Assembly (NCBI RefSeq): GCF_001660485.1
Contig: NZ_CP013979.1
Coordinates: forward strand, 620,001-684,000
Length of the DNA stretch: 64,000 nucleotides
Reading direction: 5' to 3'
Source of the DNA: Agromyces aureus
Lineage (GTDB): Bacteria; Actinomycetota; Actinomycetes; Actinomycetales; Microbacteriaceae
The translations under genes and the position numbers were made by a program. A model generated the notes under the pieces. That model saw nothing but the letters and a program-made list of their open reading frames with translations. It had not been told where the DNA came from and ran no database searches. This document shows, one piece after another, positions 8,142 to 16,585 of the stretch (position 1 is the stretch's first letter; the number at the start of each line of letters is the position of its first letter).

Positions 8142-9830
8142 TTATGCAGCGGTGGCGGCGGCCGCGGCAGCGACGCCCGGCTCCGCCTCGAACACCGTCG
8201 CACCCGCGACGACCGTGCGGATCACGCGCGCCGTGAGCAGCGACGCCTCGCCCTCCGCGAACGGGTCGACGTCGAGCACCGCGAAGTCGGCGGCGAGGCC
8301 GACGGCCAGGCGTCCGCGGGCGTCGCCGTCGCCGCACGAGGCGGCCGCGTCGCGCGTCGCATGCCCGATCGCCTCGGCGAGGGGCAGCGCGAACCCGGGC
8401 AGCGAGGGCTCGAACGACGGGTCGAGCGCCGAGCGCCGGGTGGCGGCGACGTACATGTTGTGCAGGGCCTCGTGCGGTGCGGTCGGCGCGTCGGTCGAGA
8501 ACGCGAGCAGCGCGCCGGCGTCGACGAACTCGGGCCAGGCGAAGGCCCGGTCGACGCGCTCGTCGCCGAGCATGGCGACCCAGTTGTCGAAGATCGCGGG
8601 GTCGGCGTGCACGGGTTGCATCGACGCGGTGACGCCGAGGCGCGACATCCGCTCGGCCGTACCGGGGGCCGCGTACTCGAGGTGCTCGATGCGGTGGCGG
8701 CGGGGCAGGTCGCCGTTCACCTCGACGGCGTGCTCGATCGCGTCGAGCGCGATGTCGCTCGCGTAGTCGCCGATCGCGTGCTGCGCGACCTGCAGGCCCG
8801 CGGCATCGGCGGCGGCGACCACGGGCTTCAGCGCGTCGAGCGGCCAGATCGGCTCGGCGTTCGATCCGTCGGCGTACGGATGCCGCATGGCGGCCGTGCA
8901 CGCATCGATCACTCCGTCGAGCACGAGCTTGATGCCCACGATGCGCAACCACGGCGCGGTCGGCGCGGCGGCCGTCTCGGCGGCGAGCCGCGCGGCGTGC
9001 TCGACCTGCGCGAGGTTCGCGGCCGGGTCGCCCGTGTTGGCGACGAACCAGTGCGCGGCGACGCGGATCGGCAGCGAGCCGCCTCGGCGGGCGATCGCGC
9101 GCTGGAACGCCGCGAGTCCGAGCTCGTCGAAGGCCATGTCGACGACACCCGTGACGCCCGTGGCGAGGTAGGCATCGATCGTGCGCTCGACGGCGGCGTC
9201 GCGGTCGGCGTCGGTCGTGAGGTTCGCGAGGTGCTCCCAGACGTACTGCTGTGCGGCGGTCTCGTAGAGCATGCCGTCGGCCTCGCCGTCGGCGCCGCGG
9301 CCGATGCGTCCGCCGATCGGGTCGGGGGTCTCGCGCGTGATGCCGAGTTCGGCGAGCGCGGCCGAGTTGACCCAGCACGAGTGGTAGTCGTTCGCGTCGA
9401 GGAAGACGGGCACGTCGGCGACGGCCGCATCGAGCATGGCCGCGGTCGGCGCGCCGCCCGGAACCGAGTCGAACAGCCAGCCACGCCCGAGCACGCGCGG
9501 CGCCGTCGCGTCGGTGGCGCGTGCGGAGCGCAGCCGCGCCTGGATCTCGTCGAGCGTGCGCGCATCGGTGAGCGGCACGCGGCCGAGCGCGTCGCCCATC
9601 ATGACGAGGTGCGTGTGGGCGTCGGTGAAGCCGGGCAGCACGAGCCGGCCGTCGAGGTCGACGACGTCGATGTCGGCATCGGAACCTGCGGCCTCGACTG
9701 CACCCGCGAGGTCGCCCACGTAGACGAGCACGTCGCCGTCGACGACGAACGCCTCGGCCCAGGCGGCCGCGCCGGATGCCGCGGGCTCGGCCGTGAAGAC
9801 GCGCGCGTTGCGGTAGATCGTGCGGCTCAT
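8142..9830 (-). CDS. YtcJ-like amidohydrolase (Amidohydro_3 family)
   Basis: 562-residue metal-dependent hydrolase of the amidohydrolase superfamily. It has the small beta domain (MSRTIYRNARVFT), the metal-binding HxH motif in PGFTDAHTHLVM, later metal-ligand His regions (QHAIGDYA, HRIEHLEY) and the conserved FSTDAPTAP with the catalytic Asp. Members hydrolyse C-N bonds of exoenzyme-type amides or cyclic amides; the natural substrate is rarely known. No signal peptide is seen. The start ATG overlaps the stop of the upstream MFS gene (ATGA), so the two are translationally coupled: the enzyme likely acts on a compound handled by the transporter. A TetR gene is divergent from the pair. Confidence 0.85.
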   Translation of the reverse strand: MSRTIYRNARVFTAEPAASGAAAWAEAFVVDGDVLVYVGDLAGAVEAAGSDADIDVVDLDGRLVLPGFTDAHTHLVMMGDALGRVPLTDARTLDEIQARLRSARATDATAPRVLGRGWLFDSVPGGAPTAAMLDAAVADVPVFLDANDYHSCWVNSAALAELGITRETPDPIGGRIGRGADGEADGMLYETAAQQYVWEHLANLTTDADRDAAVERTIDAYLATGVTGVVDMAFDELGLAAFQRAIARRGGSLPIRVAAHWFVANTGDPAANLAQVEHAARLAAETAAAPTAPWLRIVGIKLVLDGVIDACTAAMRHPYADGSNAEPIWPLDALKPVVAAADAAGLQVAQHAIGDYASDIALDAIEHAVEVNGDLPRRHRIEHLEYAAPGTAERMSRLGVTASMQPVHADPAIFDNWVAMLGDERVDRAFAWPEFVDAGALLAFSTDAPTAPHEALHNMYVAATRRSALDPSFEPSLPGFALPLAEAIGHATRDAAASCGDGDARGRLAVGLAADFAVLDVDPFAEGEASLLTARVIRTVVAGATVFEAEPGVAAAAAATAA

Positions 9831-11137
9831 GCGAGCACCTCCTCGGCGTCGGCGCCCGCAGTGGCGCCGACGACCGCAGCCCGCTCGGCCTTCTCGTGCA
9901 GCGTCGAGACGTGCGCGGCGAACGCGGCGGGCACGGCGAGCACGAAGCTCGCGATGCCGAGCACGACCGTGAAGCCCTGGAATCCGAAGACCTCGACGAG
10001 CGCGGCGCCGATGACCGGCGTGAGGGCCGAGCCCACGAGGTAGACGGCGAGCAACGGGCCCGACCAGCGGCCCTCGACGTCGAGCGCGGCCGAGGTCGAG
10101 ACGAAGTACATGAAGGCGATGGCGTAGATCGTGTTCCACGCGATGAAGACGACGATGAACAGGTTCGGGTCGGTGACGAAGCCCTCGGCGATCTTCAGCA
10201 GGCCGCCGAGCACGAGCAGCACGACGAGCGGCACGGCGCGGCCGAGGCGGTTGCCGACGACCATGAGCAGCACGGAGCCGACGAGGCCACCGGCGGTCGC
10301 GCCGCTGAGCGCGAGGCCGAGGCCCTCAGGGGTGAGCGCGGCCTGCTCGGCGCCCATGACGCCGGCCATGGCCCAGAGCGAGTCCTCGCTCACAGCCCAG
10401 AGCGCGAACGTCGCGAGCAGCACGAAGCCGGCGATGGTCGCCAACCGCGTCGGGCGAGCGGATGCCGCGGCGCGCGCCTTGATCGCCGGGATCGCCGAGG
10501 TCTCGGGCACCTCGACGGGCATGGCCTCGGCGACGGCCGCTCCGGCCTGCGGGGCGAGCACGGGCGCCTTGGGCAGCCAGCCGCTCACGACGAGCGAGAT
10601 CGCGGAGAAGAGGGCGAGCGCACCGAACACGTCGATCGGCGCGAGCCCGATCAGCGGCACGACGGCGAGGATCACGGTGACGATCGCGCGGTTCGCAAGA
10701 CCGTTGAAGCCCGCGACGCGGTCGGGGTTCGTGAACGCGGCGATCGCGGCGCCCGAGGCGGCGACCGCGCCACCGGCACCGACGCCGCCGAGCAGCAGGC
10801 CGGCGACGACCACGCCCGGAACCGCGATGAGCGCGGCCGCACCGAACCCGACGATCGCGAGTACCAGACCGACGCGGGCCACGAGGCGGCGGCGGGGCCC
10901 GGCGCAGAGCGGGGCGATCGCGAGGCCGGTGATCGCGGTGGCGAGCAGGGCGCCCGTGACGATCCAGCTCGCCGTGAGCACGTCGCTGCCGAGCGCGCCC
11001 TGCAGCGCGGTGATCATGTACGGCGACAGGTTGACGCCGAGGTAGCCGGCGATGCCGATGGTGAAGGTCGCGGTCGCGGTGGGCAACCGCAGGGGCACGC
11101 GCGCGCCCTGGTCGATGCCGTGGTCGAGGTCGGTCAT
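9827..11137 (-). CDS. MFS transporter
   Basis: 436-residue membrane protein with about 12 predicted helices, of the major facilitator type. The N-terminal half includes FTIGIAGYLGVNLSPYMITALQG and a charged loop APLCAGPRRRLVARVG at the motif-A position. A hydrophilic loop of about 40 residues separates the two halves. The ATG at 11137 was chosen over upstream starts because GGAG lies nine bases before it and the protein then begins just ahead of the first helix. It is coupled to the amidohydrolase and is divergent from a TetR regulator, the usual layout of a substrate-induced transporter. Direction and substrate are unknown. Confidence 0.82.
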   Translation of the reverse strand: MTDLDHGIDQGARVPLRLPTATATFTIGIAGYLGVNLSPYMITALQGALGSDVLTASWIVTGALLATAITGLAIAPLCAGPRRRLVARVGLVLAIVGFGAAALIAVPGVVVAGLLLGGVGAGGAVAASGAAIAAFTNPDRVAGFNGLANRAIVTVILAVVPLIGLAPIDVFGALALFSAISLVVSGWLPKAPVLAPQAGAAVAEAMPVEVPETSAIPAIKARAAASARPTRLATIAGFVLLATFALWAVSEDSLWAMAGVMGAEQAALTPEGLGLALSGATAGGLVGSVLLMVVGNRLGRAVPLVVLLVLGGLLKIAEGFVTDPNLFIVVFIAWNTIYAIAFMYFVSTSAALDVEGRWSGPLLAVYLVGSALTPVIGAALVEVFGFQGFTVVLGIASFVLAVPAAFAAHVSTLHEKAERAAVVGATAGADAEEVLA

Positions 11138-11211
11138 GTGCAGTCTCCGTGGGGGTGGGCACTCCGTCGTGCCGATGGGGGAGGCGTCAGCCGGGGGTGT
11201 CGCGACGCCGT

Positions 11212-11230
11212 AAGCGAATGGTGTTCGTTT
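11212..11230. promoter_or_regulatory. Candidate TetR operator in divergent promoter region
   Basis: AAGCGAA-TGGTG-TTCGTTT is a near-perfect inverted repeat with 7-base arms (one mismatch), followed by an unusually AT-rich stretch (TTATTATGCATA, 11229-11240). It lies between the divergent MFS and TetR genes, as expected for an autoregulated operator. Confidence 0.5.
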
Positions 11231-11363
11231 ATTATGCATATCGAGGTCGCATCCGGGAAGAGGGTTACCCTGATCCGGGACATTCGGCACCGCCGGGCCC
11301 GCGACATCCCGCTCGACAGGGCCCACTCGACAGGGCCCGCGACATCCGATGGAGGAGGCGTAC

Positions 11364-12002
11364 ATGGCGAGGCCCAAGGTGCCCCTGCTCTCGGTCGATC
11401 GCATCGCGGATGCCGCGCTCGAACTCGTCGACTCGGGCCAGCCGTTCGGGGTCAACGCCCTCGCCCGCCGCCTCGGCGTCACCCCGTCGTCGCTCTACAA
11501 CCACGTCGACGGGCGCGACGGCATCATCGAGCTCATGCGCGGCCGCTTCTCGCGCGAGGCCGCCGGAGGGGCGCAGGCCACCGGAGGCGAATGGCACGAG
11601 ATCGTCGCCGACACGATGCGCGCACAGCGGCGCATGTACGCGGCGCACCCGAACCTCGTGCCGCTCATCGTCGGCAAGACGATCACCGATCCGTACGTCA
11701 TCGCGAGCTACGACCACCTCGCCACGACGCTCGTCGACGCGGGGTTCCCCGAAGATGAGGTGCTCGGCGTTATCGCCCTGCTCGACGCCTTCGCGATCGG
11801 CTTCGGCCTCGACCTCGCCTCGCCGCACGACGTGTGGCAGCCAGAGGGCGAGACGCAGACGCTCGGACGCCTCATCGCCGACGCGCCGCACGGCGACGAG
11901 CGCTCCGACCGCGCCTTCGACCTCGGCCTCGACCTCCTCATCGAGTCGCTGCGCGCTCGCCTCGCCCGCCTCTCGGCCCCGCCCGCCCCGGTGGTCGAGT
12001 AG
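11364..12002 (+). CDS. TetR-family transcriptional regulator
   Basis: 212-residue one-component regulator. The N-terminal helix-turn-helix is visible as ADAALELVDSGQPFGVNALA followed by RRLGVTPSSLYNHVDGRDGI; the C-terminal helical domain would bind the inducer. The start at 11364 is preferred to the ATG at 11349 because GGAGGAGG (11351-11358) then sits at a normal distance. It is divergent from the MFS-amidohydrolase pair and probably represses it through the inverted repeat at 11212. Oddity: the last residues (VVE) and the TAG stop are encoded by copy 2 of the 27-bp palindromic repeat, so the repeat has supplied the C-terminus. Confidence 0.87.
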   Translation: MARPKVPLLSVDRIADAALELVDSGQPFGVNALARRLGVTPSSLYNHVDGRDGIIELMRGRFSREAAGGAQATGGEWHEIVADTMRAQRRMYAAHPNLVPLIVGKTITDPYVIASYDHLATTLVDAGFPEDEVLGVIALLDAFAIGFGLDLASPHDVWQPEGETQTLGRLIADAPHGDERSDRAFDLGLDLLIESLRARLARLSAPPAPVVE

Positions 12003-12019
12003 CGAAGCGTATCGAGACC
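11993..12019 (+). repeat. 27-bp palindromic repeat, copy 2 (supplies a stop codon)
   Basis: Overlaps the 3' end of the TetR gene. The bases GGTCGAGTAG give the final Val-Glu and the stop codon. Arms GGTCGA and TCGAGACC flank the core AGCGAAGCG. Confidence 0.8.
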
Positions 12020-12081
12020 CGCCTGCCCCCGACATCCGCCCCGGTGTACCGTCGGCACAGGAGACGGCGAACGGGGGAGCC

Positions 12082-13593
12082 ATGTCGACCACGCGACCGA
12101 ACGCCGCGCCGTCGCCCACGCCGCCGCCCACCGTGCACCTCGGCACGGGCAGCCTCACCGCGGTCGTCGTCGGCTCGATGGTGGGCGCGGGCGTGTTCTC
12201 GCTGCCGGGCCAGTTCGCCGCGAACACGGGCGTCGTCGGCGCCCTCATCGCGTGGACGATCGCCGGCACGGGCATGCTCATGCTCGCCTTCACGTTCCAG
12301 GCGCTCGTGAACCGCAAGCCGCACCTCGACGCGGGTGTCTACTCGTACGCGAAGACCGGGTTCGGCGACCTGCTCGGCTTCTTCTCGGCGTTCGGCTACT
12401 GGGCGAGCGCGTGCGTCGGCAACGTCACCTACTGGGTGCTCATCATGTCGACGCTCGGCGCGTGGATCCCCGCGCTCGGCGACGGCGACACCGTCATCGC
12501 GATGCTCGGGGCGACCGCGGGCCTCTGGGTCACGTTCCTGCTCGTGCGCCGGGGCGTGCGCGAGGCGGCCGCCGTGAACCGCATCGTCACGGTCGCCAAG
12601 CTCGTGCCGATCGTGGTGTTCATCGTGATCGCGCTCACGGTGCTCGACCCCGAGATGTTCGCGGCGAACCTGTTCGGCGGCGTCGACGCCGGCCCGCTCT
12701 TCGACCAGGTCCGTGGCACGATGCTCGTCACGGTCTTCGCGTTCCTCGGCGTCGAGGGCGCGAGCGTCTACTCGCGGCACGCGAGACGGAGAGCGGATGT
12801 CGGCAGGGCCACCGTGCTGGGCTTCCTCTCGGTGCTCGCGGTCTTCGCGTCCGTCACGATCGTGTCGTACGGCGTGCTGCCCGCCGACGAGATCGCCGCC
12901 CTCCGCGAACCGTCGATGGCGGGTGTGCTCGAGGCCGCGGTCGGCGAGTGGGGCGCCGTGCTCGTGAGCATCGCCCTCATCGTCGCGGTTCTGGGCGCCT
13001 ACCTCGCCTGGACGCTGATGGCCGCCGAGGTCGTCTTCACCGCGGCCCGCGACGGCGACTTCCCGCGCGTCTTCGCGACCATGAGCTCGCGCGACGTGCC
13101 CACGGTCGCCCTGCTCGGCTCGACGATCTTCGCCCAACTCGTGCTCGTCGTGGCCTTCTTCTCGGAGGACGTCTTCGGCTTCGCCCTCGACCTCACCAGC
13201 GCCCTCGCGCTCGTGCCGCTCCTGTTCGCGGCCGGCTATCTCCTGAAGATCGCGATCCGCCGCGACGGCTACGGGCCGGACGCCGCGGGCTCGCCGGGTG
13301 TCGGGGCATCGGGATCGACGGATGCCGCGGCGCGCCGCTCGCGCACCCGTGAACTCGTGATCGGGGCCCTCGCCACCGGCTACGTGATCTTCCTCCTGCT
13401 CGGGGCCGGACTCGAGCTGCTGCTCATCTCCCTCATCGTGCAGGCGCCCGCAACCCTGCTCTACTTTTTGGCCCGCCGCGAGAACGGGCGTCTGCTCATC
13501 GCCTCGCGCTGGGACGTCGTCGTGCTCGCCGTCGCCTTCACGGGGGCCGTCGTCGCGGTCGTCGGCCTCTCGGCGGGCTGGCTCGGCATCTGA
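12082..13593 (+). CDS. Basic amino acid/polyamine antiporter (ArcD/APA-like, APC superfamily)
   Basis: 503-residue membrane protein with about 12-13 helices. It starts with a proline-rich tail and then TAVVVGSMVGAGVFSLPGQF, the GxG substrate-backbone loop of APC antiporters. The segment FAFLGVEGASVYSRHARRRADVG is characteristic of the arginine:ornithine/lysine antiporter branch. GGGGGAG precedes the ATG by a normal gap. It probably exchanges a basic amino acid for its decarboxylated or deiminated product; no partner enzyme gene is adjacent, so the substrate pair is unknown. It stands alone between the TetR gene and the hadA-hadB-murB block. Confidence 0.83.
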   Translation: MSTTRPNAAPSPTPPPTVHLGTGSLTAVVVGSMVGAGVFSLPGQFAANTGVVGALIAWTIAGTGMLMLAFTFQALVNRKPHLDAGVYSYAKTGFGDLLGFFSAFGYWASACVGNVTYWVLIMSTLGAWIPALGDGDTVIAMLGATAGLWVTFLLVRRGVREAAAVNRIVTVAKLVPIVVFIVIALTVLDPEMFAANLFGGVDAGPLFDQVRGTMLVTVFAFLGVEGASVYSRHARRRADVGRATVLGFLSVLAVFASVTIVSYGVLPADEIAALREPSMAGVLEAAVGEWGAVLVSIALIVAVLGAYLAWTLMAAEVVFTAARDGDFPRVFATMSSRDVPTVALLGSTIFAQLVLVVAFFSEDVFGFALDLTSALALVPLLFAAGYLLKIAIRRDGYGPDAAGSPGVGASGSTDAAARRSRTRELVIGALATGYVIFLLLGAGLELLLISLIVQAPATLLYFLARRENGRLLIASRWDVVVLAVAFTGAVVAVVGLSAGWLGI

Positions 13594-13633
13594 CGCGGGC
13601 GCCGCCTCCCTGCTCCGCACCCGATCCAGATGA

Positions 13634-13677
13634 CAGAACCTGCCGCCTCGGGTGGGTCCGATACGACAGGTTGTGGC
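13634..13677. repeat. Imperfect palindrome upstream of hadA
   Basis: AACCTG (13637-13642) and CAGGTT (13667-13672) anchor an imperfect hairpin that also pairs TCGG (13648-13651) with CCGA (13658-13661). It follows the antiporter stop and may act as its terminator. Weaker than the other hairpins here. Confidence 0.4.
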
Positions 13678-13756
13678 AGCTCGGCGGCCCCTTGCAACGC
13701 GAAGCAGGCGCAGGGACGCCCGGCCGCGGCATCCGCTCGCCGAATAGACTGGGCGG

Positions 13757-14203
13757 GTGCCAGTGAACCCCGAGCTGCAGGGGCGGGTCTTCCCGCCGGC
13801 CGAGCCGTACCTCGTCGGTCGCGAGAAGGTGCGCGAGTTCGCGCGCGCCGTGTTCGCGACGCATCCGATCAACCTCGACCCCGCTGCGGCGCAGGCCGCG
13901 GGCTACGCCGACGTCGTCGCGCCGCCCACGTTCGCGGTGGTCGTGCAGGAGCACACGCTCGCGCAGCTGCTCTCCGAGCCCGACGCGGGCATCGACTTCA
14001 CGCGCGTCGTGCACGGCGACCAGCGCTTCACGTCGACCCGGCCGATCGTCGCGGGCGACCTGCTCACCGCGACGCTCACGGTGTCGAGCGTGAAGACGCT
14101 CGGCCCGCACTCGATGGTGACGGCCGAGACGAATGTGACCGATTCGGCGGGCGAGCACGTCGTGACCGCGATCTCGACCCTCGTGGTTCGAGGTGAGGAG
14201 TGA
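13757..14203 (+). CDS. hadA: MaoC-like dehydratase N-terminal-domain protein (HadA-type, UPF0336)
   Basis: 148-residue hot-dog-fold subunit, related to the mycobacterial (3R)-hydroxyacyl-ACP dehydratase subunit HadA/HadC, of the fatty-acid elongation (FAS-II-like) type. Typical features are YLVGREKVREFARAV, APPTFAVVV and the VVHGDQRF...RPIVAGD segment. This subunit type lacks the catalytic Asp-His of MaoC and supports the partner. GTG start. The stop overlaps the start of the HadB-type gene, so the two form a heterodimer-encoding pair, followed by murB, an arrangement well conserved in Actinobacteria. Confidence 0.85.
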   Translation: MPVNPELQGRVFPPAEPYLVGREKVREFARAVFATHPINLDPAAAQAAGYADVVAPPTFAVVVQEHTLAQLLSEPDAGIDFTRVVHGDQRFTSTRPIVAGDLLTATLTVSSVKTLGPHSMVTAETNVTDSAGEHVVTAISTLVVRGEE

Positions 14204-14655
14204 TGGCCGCCGTGCAGCAGACCCCGGTGCAGCAGACCCCCGTGTTCGAGGAGCTCGCCGTCGGCGACGTCGTGGCCGAGCAGGAGTTCGCCCTCACCCG
14301 CGACTCGCTCGTGCGCTACGCCGGGGCCTCGGGCGACTTCAACCCGATCCACTACCGCGACGACGTCGCCGCCACGGTCGGCCTGCCCGGCGTGCTCGCG
14401 CACGGCATGCTCACCATGGGCTTCGCGGTGCAGCCCGTCGTCGACTGGGCCGGCGACCCCGGCCGCGTGCTCGACTACCAGGTGCGCTTCACGCGGCCGG
14501 TGGTCGTCGACCCGTCGTTCGGCGCGACCGTGACCGTGACGGCCAAGGTCGGCCAGCTCGACGCGGAGGCCCGCGCGGCGCGCATCGACCTCACCGTGTC
14601 GTTCGGCGGCGCGACCGTGCTCGGCAAGGCGCAGGTCCGCGTCGTCCTCGGCTGA
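14203..14655 (+). CDS. hadB: MaoC-family dehydratase, catalytic subunit (HadB-type)
   Basis: 150-residue hot-dog hydratase. The hydratase-2 motif is present as YAGASGDFNPIHYRDDVA, with catalytic Asp and His, and GVLAHGMLTMGF follows. It dehydrates 3-hydroxyacyl thioesters together with the HadA-type partner. The ATG at 14203 overlaps the upstream TGA, and AGGTGAGG precedes it. A 15-bp direct duplication (14212-14226 and 14227-14241) encodes VQQTP twice at the very N-terminus, a recent-looking tandem duplication outside the fold. murB begins one base after the stop. Confidence 0.88.
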   Translation: MAAVQQTPVQQTPVFEELAVGDVVAEQEFALTRDSLVRYAGASGDFNPIHYRDDVAATVGLPGVLAHGMLTMGFAVQPVVDWAGDPGRVLDYQVRFTRPVVVDPSFGATVTVTAKVGQLDAEARAARIDLTVSFGGATVLGKAQVRVVLG

Positions 14656-14656
14656 C

Positions 14657-15928
14657 GTGGCATCCGACGTGGCCCCTCTCGACGCGACCGCTCCCGACGC
14701 GACCTCCGCCGACCCGACCGAACCGACGTTCGCCGACCTCACCACCCTGCGCGTCGGCGGGCCGATCCGTCGCCTCGTGACGGTGACGACGCAGCGCGAC
14801 CTCGTCGACGCCGCCGATGCCGCGTGGACCGACGGCGAACCGTGGATGGCGCTCGGCGGCGGCTCGAACCTCCTCGTCGGCGACGAGGGATTCGACGGCA
14901 CGGTCATCCGCATCGTGACGAAGGGCATCGAGGTGCTTCCGGATGCCGCGGGCGGGCCACCCGCCGATGACGGGTCCGCGCCGGCGACCGTCCGCATCCG
15001 CGTGCAGGCCGGCGAGGTCTGGGACGACCTCGTCGCGTGGACCGTCGCGCGCGGATTCTCGGGCATCGAGGCGCTCTCGGGCATCCCCGGATCCGTCGGC
15101 GCCGCCCCCGTGCAGAACATCGGCGCGTACGGCCAGGAGCTCGAGTCGACGCTCGTCGCGATCGAGTTCCTCGACGAGGGCGCCTCGATGCCGCGCCGCA
15201 TGACGGCCGACGAGCTCGACCTCGGCTATCGCACGTCGGTGCTGAAGCAGGGGCTCGCGGGCATCGTGGTGTCGGTCGAGTTCGCGTTGCACGACACGGC
15301 CGTCGAGCTCGCCGTGCTGGGTGAGGCGCTCGGCCAGCCCATCGCGTACGCGCAGCTCGCGGGCGCCCTGCACGTCGACCTCGGCGACCGGGTGCCGATC
15401 GCCCGGGTGCGCGACACCGTGCTCGCCCTGCGCGCCTCGAAGGGCATGGTGCTCGACCTCGACGACCAGGACTCGGTCAGCGCCGGCTCGTTCTTCACGA
15501 ACCCGATCGTCGGCGTGCACGTCGCCCGTGCGCTGCCGGGCGATGCGCCGCGCTGGTACGTCGAACCCGAGCCGGCAGACGAGGTCGTGCCGCTCGACGA
15601 TCCGTTCGAGGAGTCGCCGCTCGACCAGTTCCTCGCGCACCAGGCCTTGCTCGAGACCTCCGCTCAGGTGCCGGATGCCGCGGCCGCCGAACCGCGCGTG
15701 AAGCTGTCGGCTGCGTGGCTGATCGAGCACGCCGGCATCGGCCGCGGGTTCTCACTGCCGGGGTCGCGTGCCGCGATCTCGTCGAAGCACACGCTCGCGC
15801 TCACGAACCGCGGGGGAGCGTCGGCCGAGGAGGTCGCGCAGCTCGCGCGCTTCGTGCAGAACCGCGTGCAGTCCGAGTTCGGCATCCTGCTGCACCCCGA
15901 GCCGGTGGTCGTGGGCCTGGAGCTCTAA
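14657..15928 (+). CDS. murB: UDP-N-acetylenolpyruvoylglucosamine reductase
   Basis: 423-residue FAD/NADPH enzyme reducing UDP-GlcNAc-enolpyruvate to UDP-MurNAc, the second committed step of peptidoglycan synthesis, in the cytoplasm. It shows the FAD-binding motif ALGGGSNLLVGDEGFDG, then GFSGIEALSGIPGSVGAAPVQNIGAYGQEL, the YRTSVLK segment, and the catalytic Ser region DSVSAGSFFTNP. The C-terminus has AAWLIEHAGIGRG and SSKHTLALTNRGGA. The protein is longer than E. coli MurB because of an Asp/Glu/Pro-rich insert after the SAGSFFTNP block, as in many actinobacterial versions. GTG start, coupled to hadB by a one-base gap. Confidence 0.96.
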   Translation: MASDVAPLDATAPDATSADPTEPTFADLTTLRVGGPIRRLVTVTTQRDLVDAADAAWTDGEPWMALGGGSNLLVGDEGFDGTVIRIVTKGIEVLPDAAGGPPADDGSAPATVRIRVQAGEVWDDLVAWTVARGFSGIEALSGIPGSVGAAPVQNIGAYGQELESTLVAIEFLDEGASMPRRMTADELDLGYRTSVLKQGLAGIVVSVEFALHDTAVELAVLGEALGQPIAYAQLAGALHVDLGDRVPIARVRDTVLALRASKGMVLDLDDQDSVSAGSFFTNPIVGVHVARALPGDAPRWYVEPEPADEVVPLDDPFEESPLDQFLAHQALLETSAQVPDAAAAEPRVKLSAAWLIEHAGIGRGFSLPGSRAAISSKHTLALTNRGGASAEEVAQLARFVQNRVQSEFGILLHPEPVVVGLEL

Positions 15929-15967
15929 GGCGCCCACCGCGCCGCCCCAGACACGCTGCCGGACGCA

Positions 15968-16028
15968 CGCGAGGGGTCGCGTTCTGCGGGAATGCACGCG
16001 GCATTCGAGCAGGACGCGACCCCTCGCG
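15968..16028. terminator. Long compound hairpin between convergent genes
   Basis: Perfect 14-bp arms CGCGAGGGGTCGCG (15968-15981) and complement (16015-16028) enclose further nested pairs CTGC/GCAG and GAATGC/GCATTC. The 61-bp element separates convergent murB and the minus-strand membrane gene, so it may terminate both. Confidence 0.75.
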
Positions 16029-16054
16029 GTGGTGGCCGGTCGTGTCGCTTCGGG

Positions 16055-16585
16055 TCAGGCCCGGCGCGCGCCGTGGTGCACGGGCGGGCGCACGGTCGCG
16101 GCGGGCGAGGCGGCCGGACCGCGGCGGACGCGCTCGCCGCGGCGGATGAGGCCCACGACGCCGAAGAGCGCGACGACCACGCCGACGGCGACCAGGGCGT
16201 AGAGCCACGCGGCGAGCGGGTTCAGGCTGGAGAGCCACGCGTCGGCCGCGACGCGGCGGGCGGGTTCGACGAGGATCCAGAGTGTCAGCGCGGCCGCGCC
16301 GCCGAAGATCAGCGCCCACACTAGCGCGCCCCATCGCACGGTCGGCTTCGGCGCGGGCTCGTTCGCCGCCGTGACGGATGCCGCGGCGTACACGGAGCCG
16401 ACCTCCTCGACGGATGCCGCCGGGTCGGCCGGTGGCGTGAACATGGGCGGCTCGGTCGCAGCCGCCGAGGGCAGCGGCGTCGTGGCGAAGGCCTCGGTCG
16501 CGGGTTGGTCTCGATTCGCTTCGCTCCTCGACCGGCGTTCGTCGTCAGCGGGGCGTGAGGTGTTCTCGGTCATGTTCTCGCTCAT
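16055..16585 (-). CDS. Two-helix membrane protein linked to the PspC gene, function unknown
   Basis: 176-residue protein not assigned to a family. Residues 1-80 are a Pro/Ala/Glu-rich hydrophilic tail. Two hydrophobic segments follow (about 84-104, ALVWALIFGGAAALTLWIL, and about 127-147, LYALVAVGVVVALFGVVGLI), and then a short basic tail RRGERVRRGP. Its ATG overlaps the stop of the PspC-domain gene (ATGA), so the two are translated together and likely act together at the membrane. Residues about 18-26 (RSRSEANRD) are encoded by copy 3 of the 27-bp palindromic repeat read in the minus direction. Confidence 0.7.
   Translation of the reverse strand: MSENMTENTSRPADDERRSRSEANRDQPATEAFATTPLPSAAATEPPMFTPPADPAASVEEVGSVYAAASVTAANEPAPKPTVRWGALVWALIFGGAAALTLWILVEPARRVAADAWLSSLNPLAAWLYALVAVGVVVALFGVVGLIRRGERVRRGPAASPAATVRPPVHHGARRA
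16507..16533 (-). repeat. 27-bp palindromic repeat, copy 3 (inside a coding region)
   Basis: Lies within the N-terminal tail of the two-helix membrane protein and is translated as RSRSEANRD. Same frame as copy 4 in the neighbouring gene. Confidence 0.8.
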
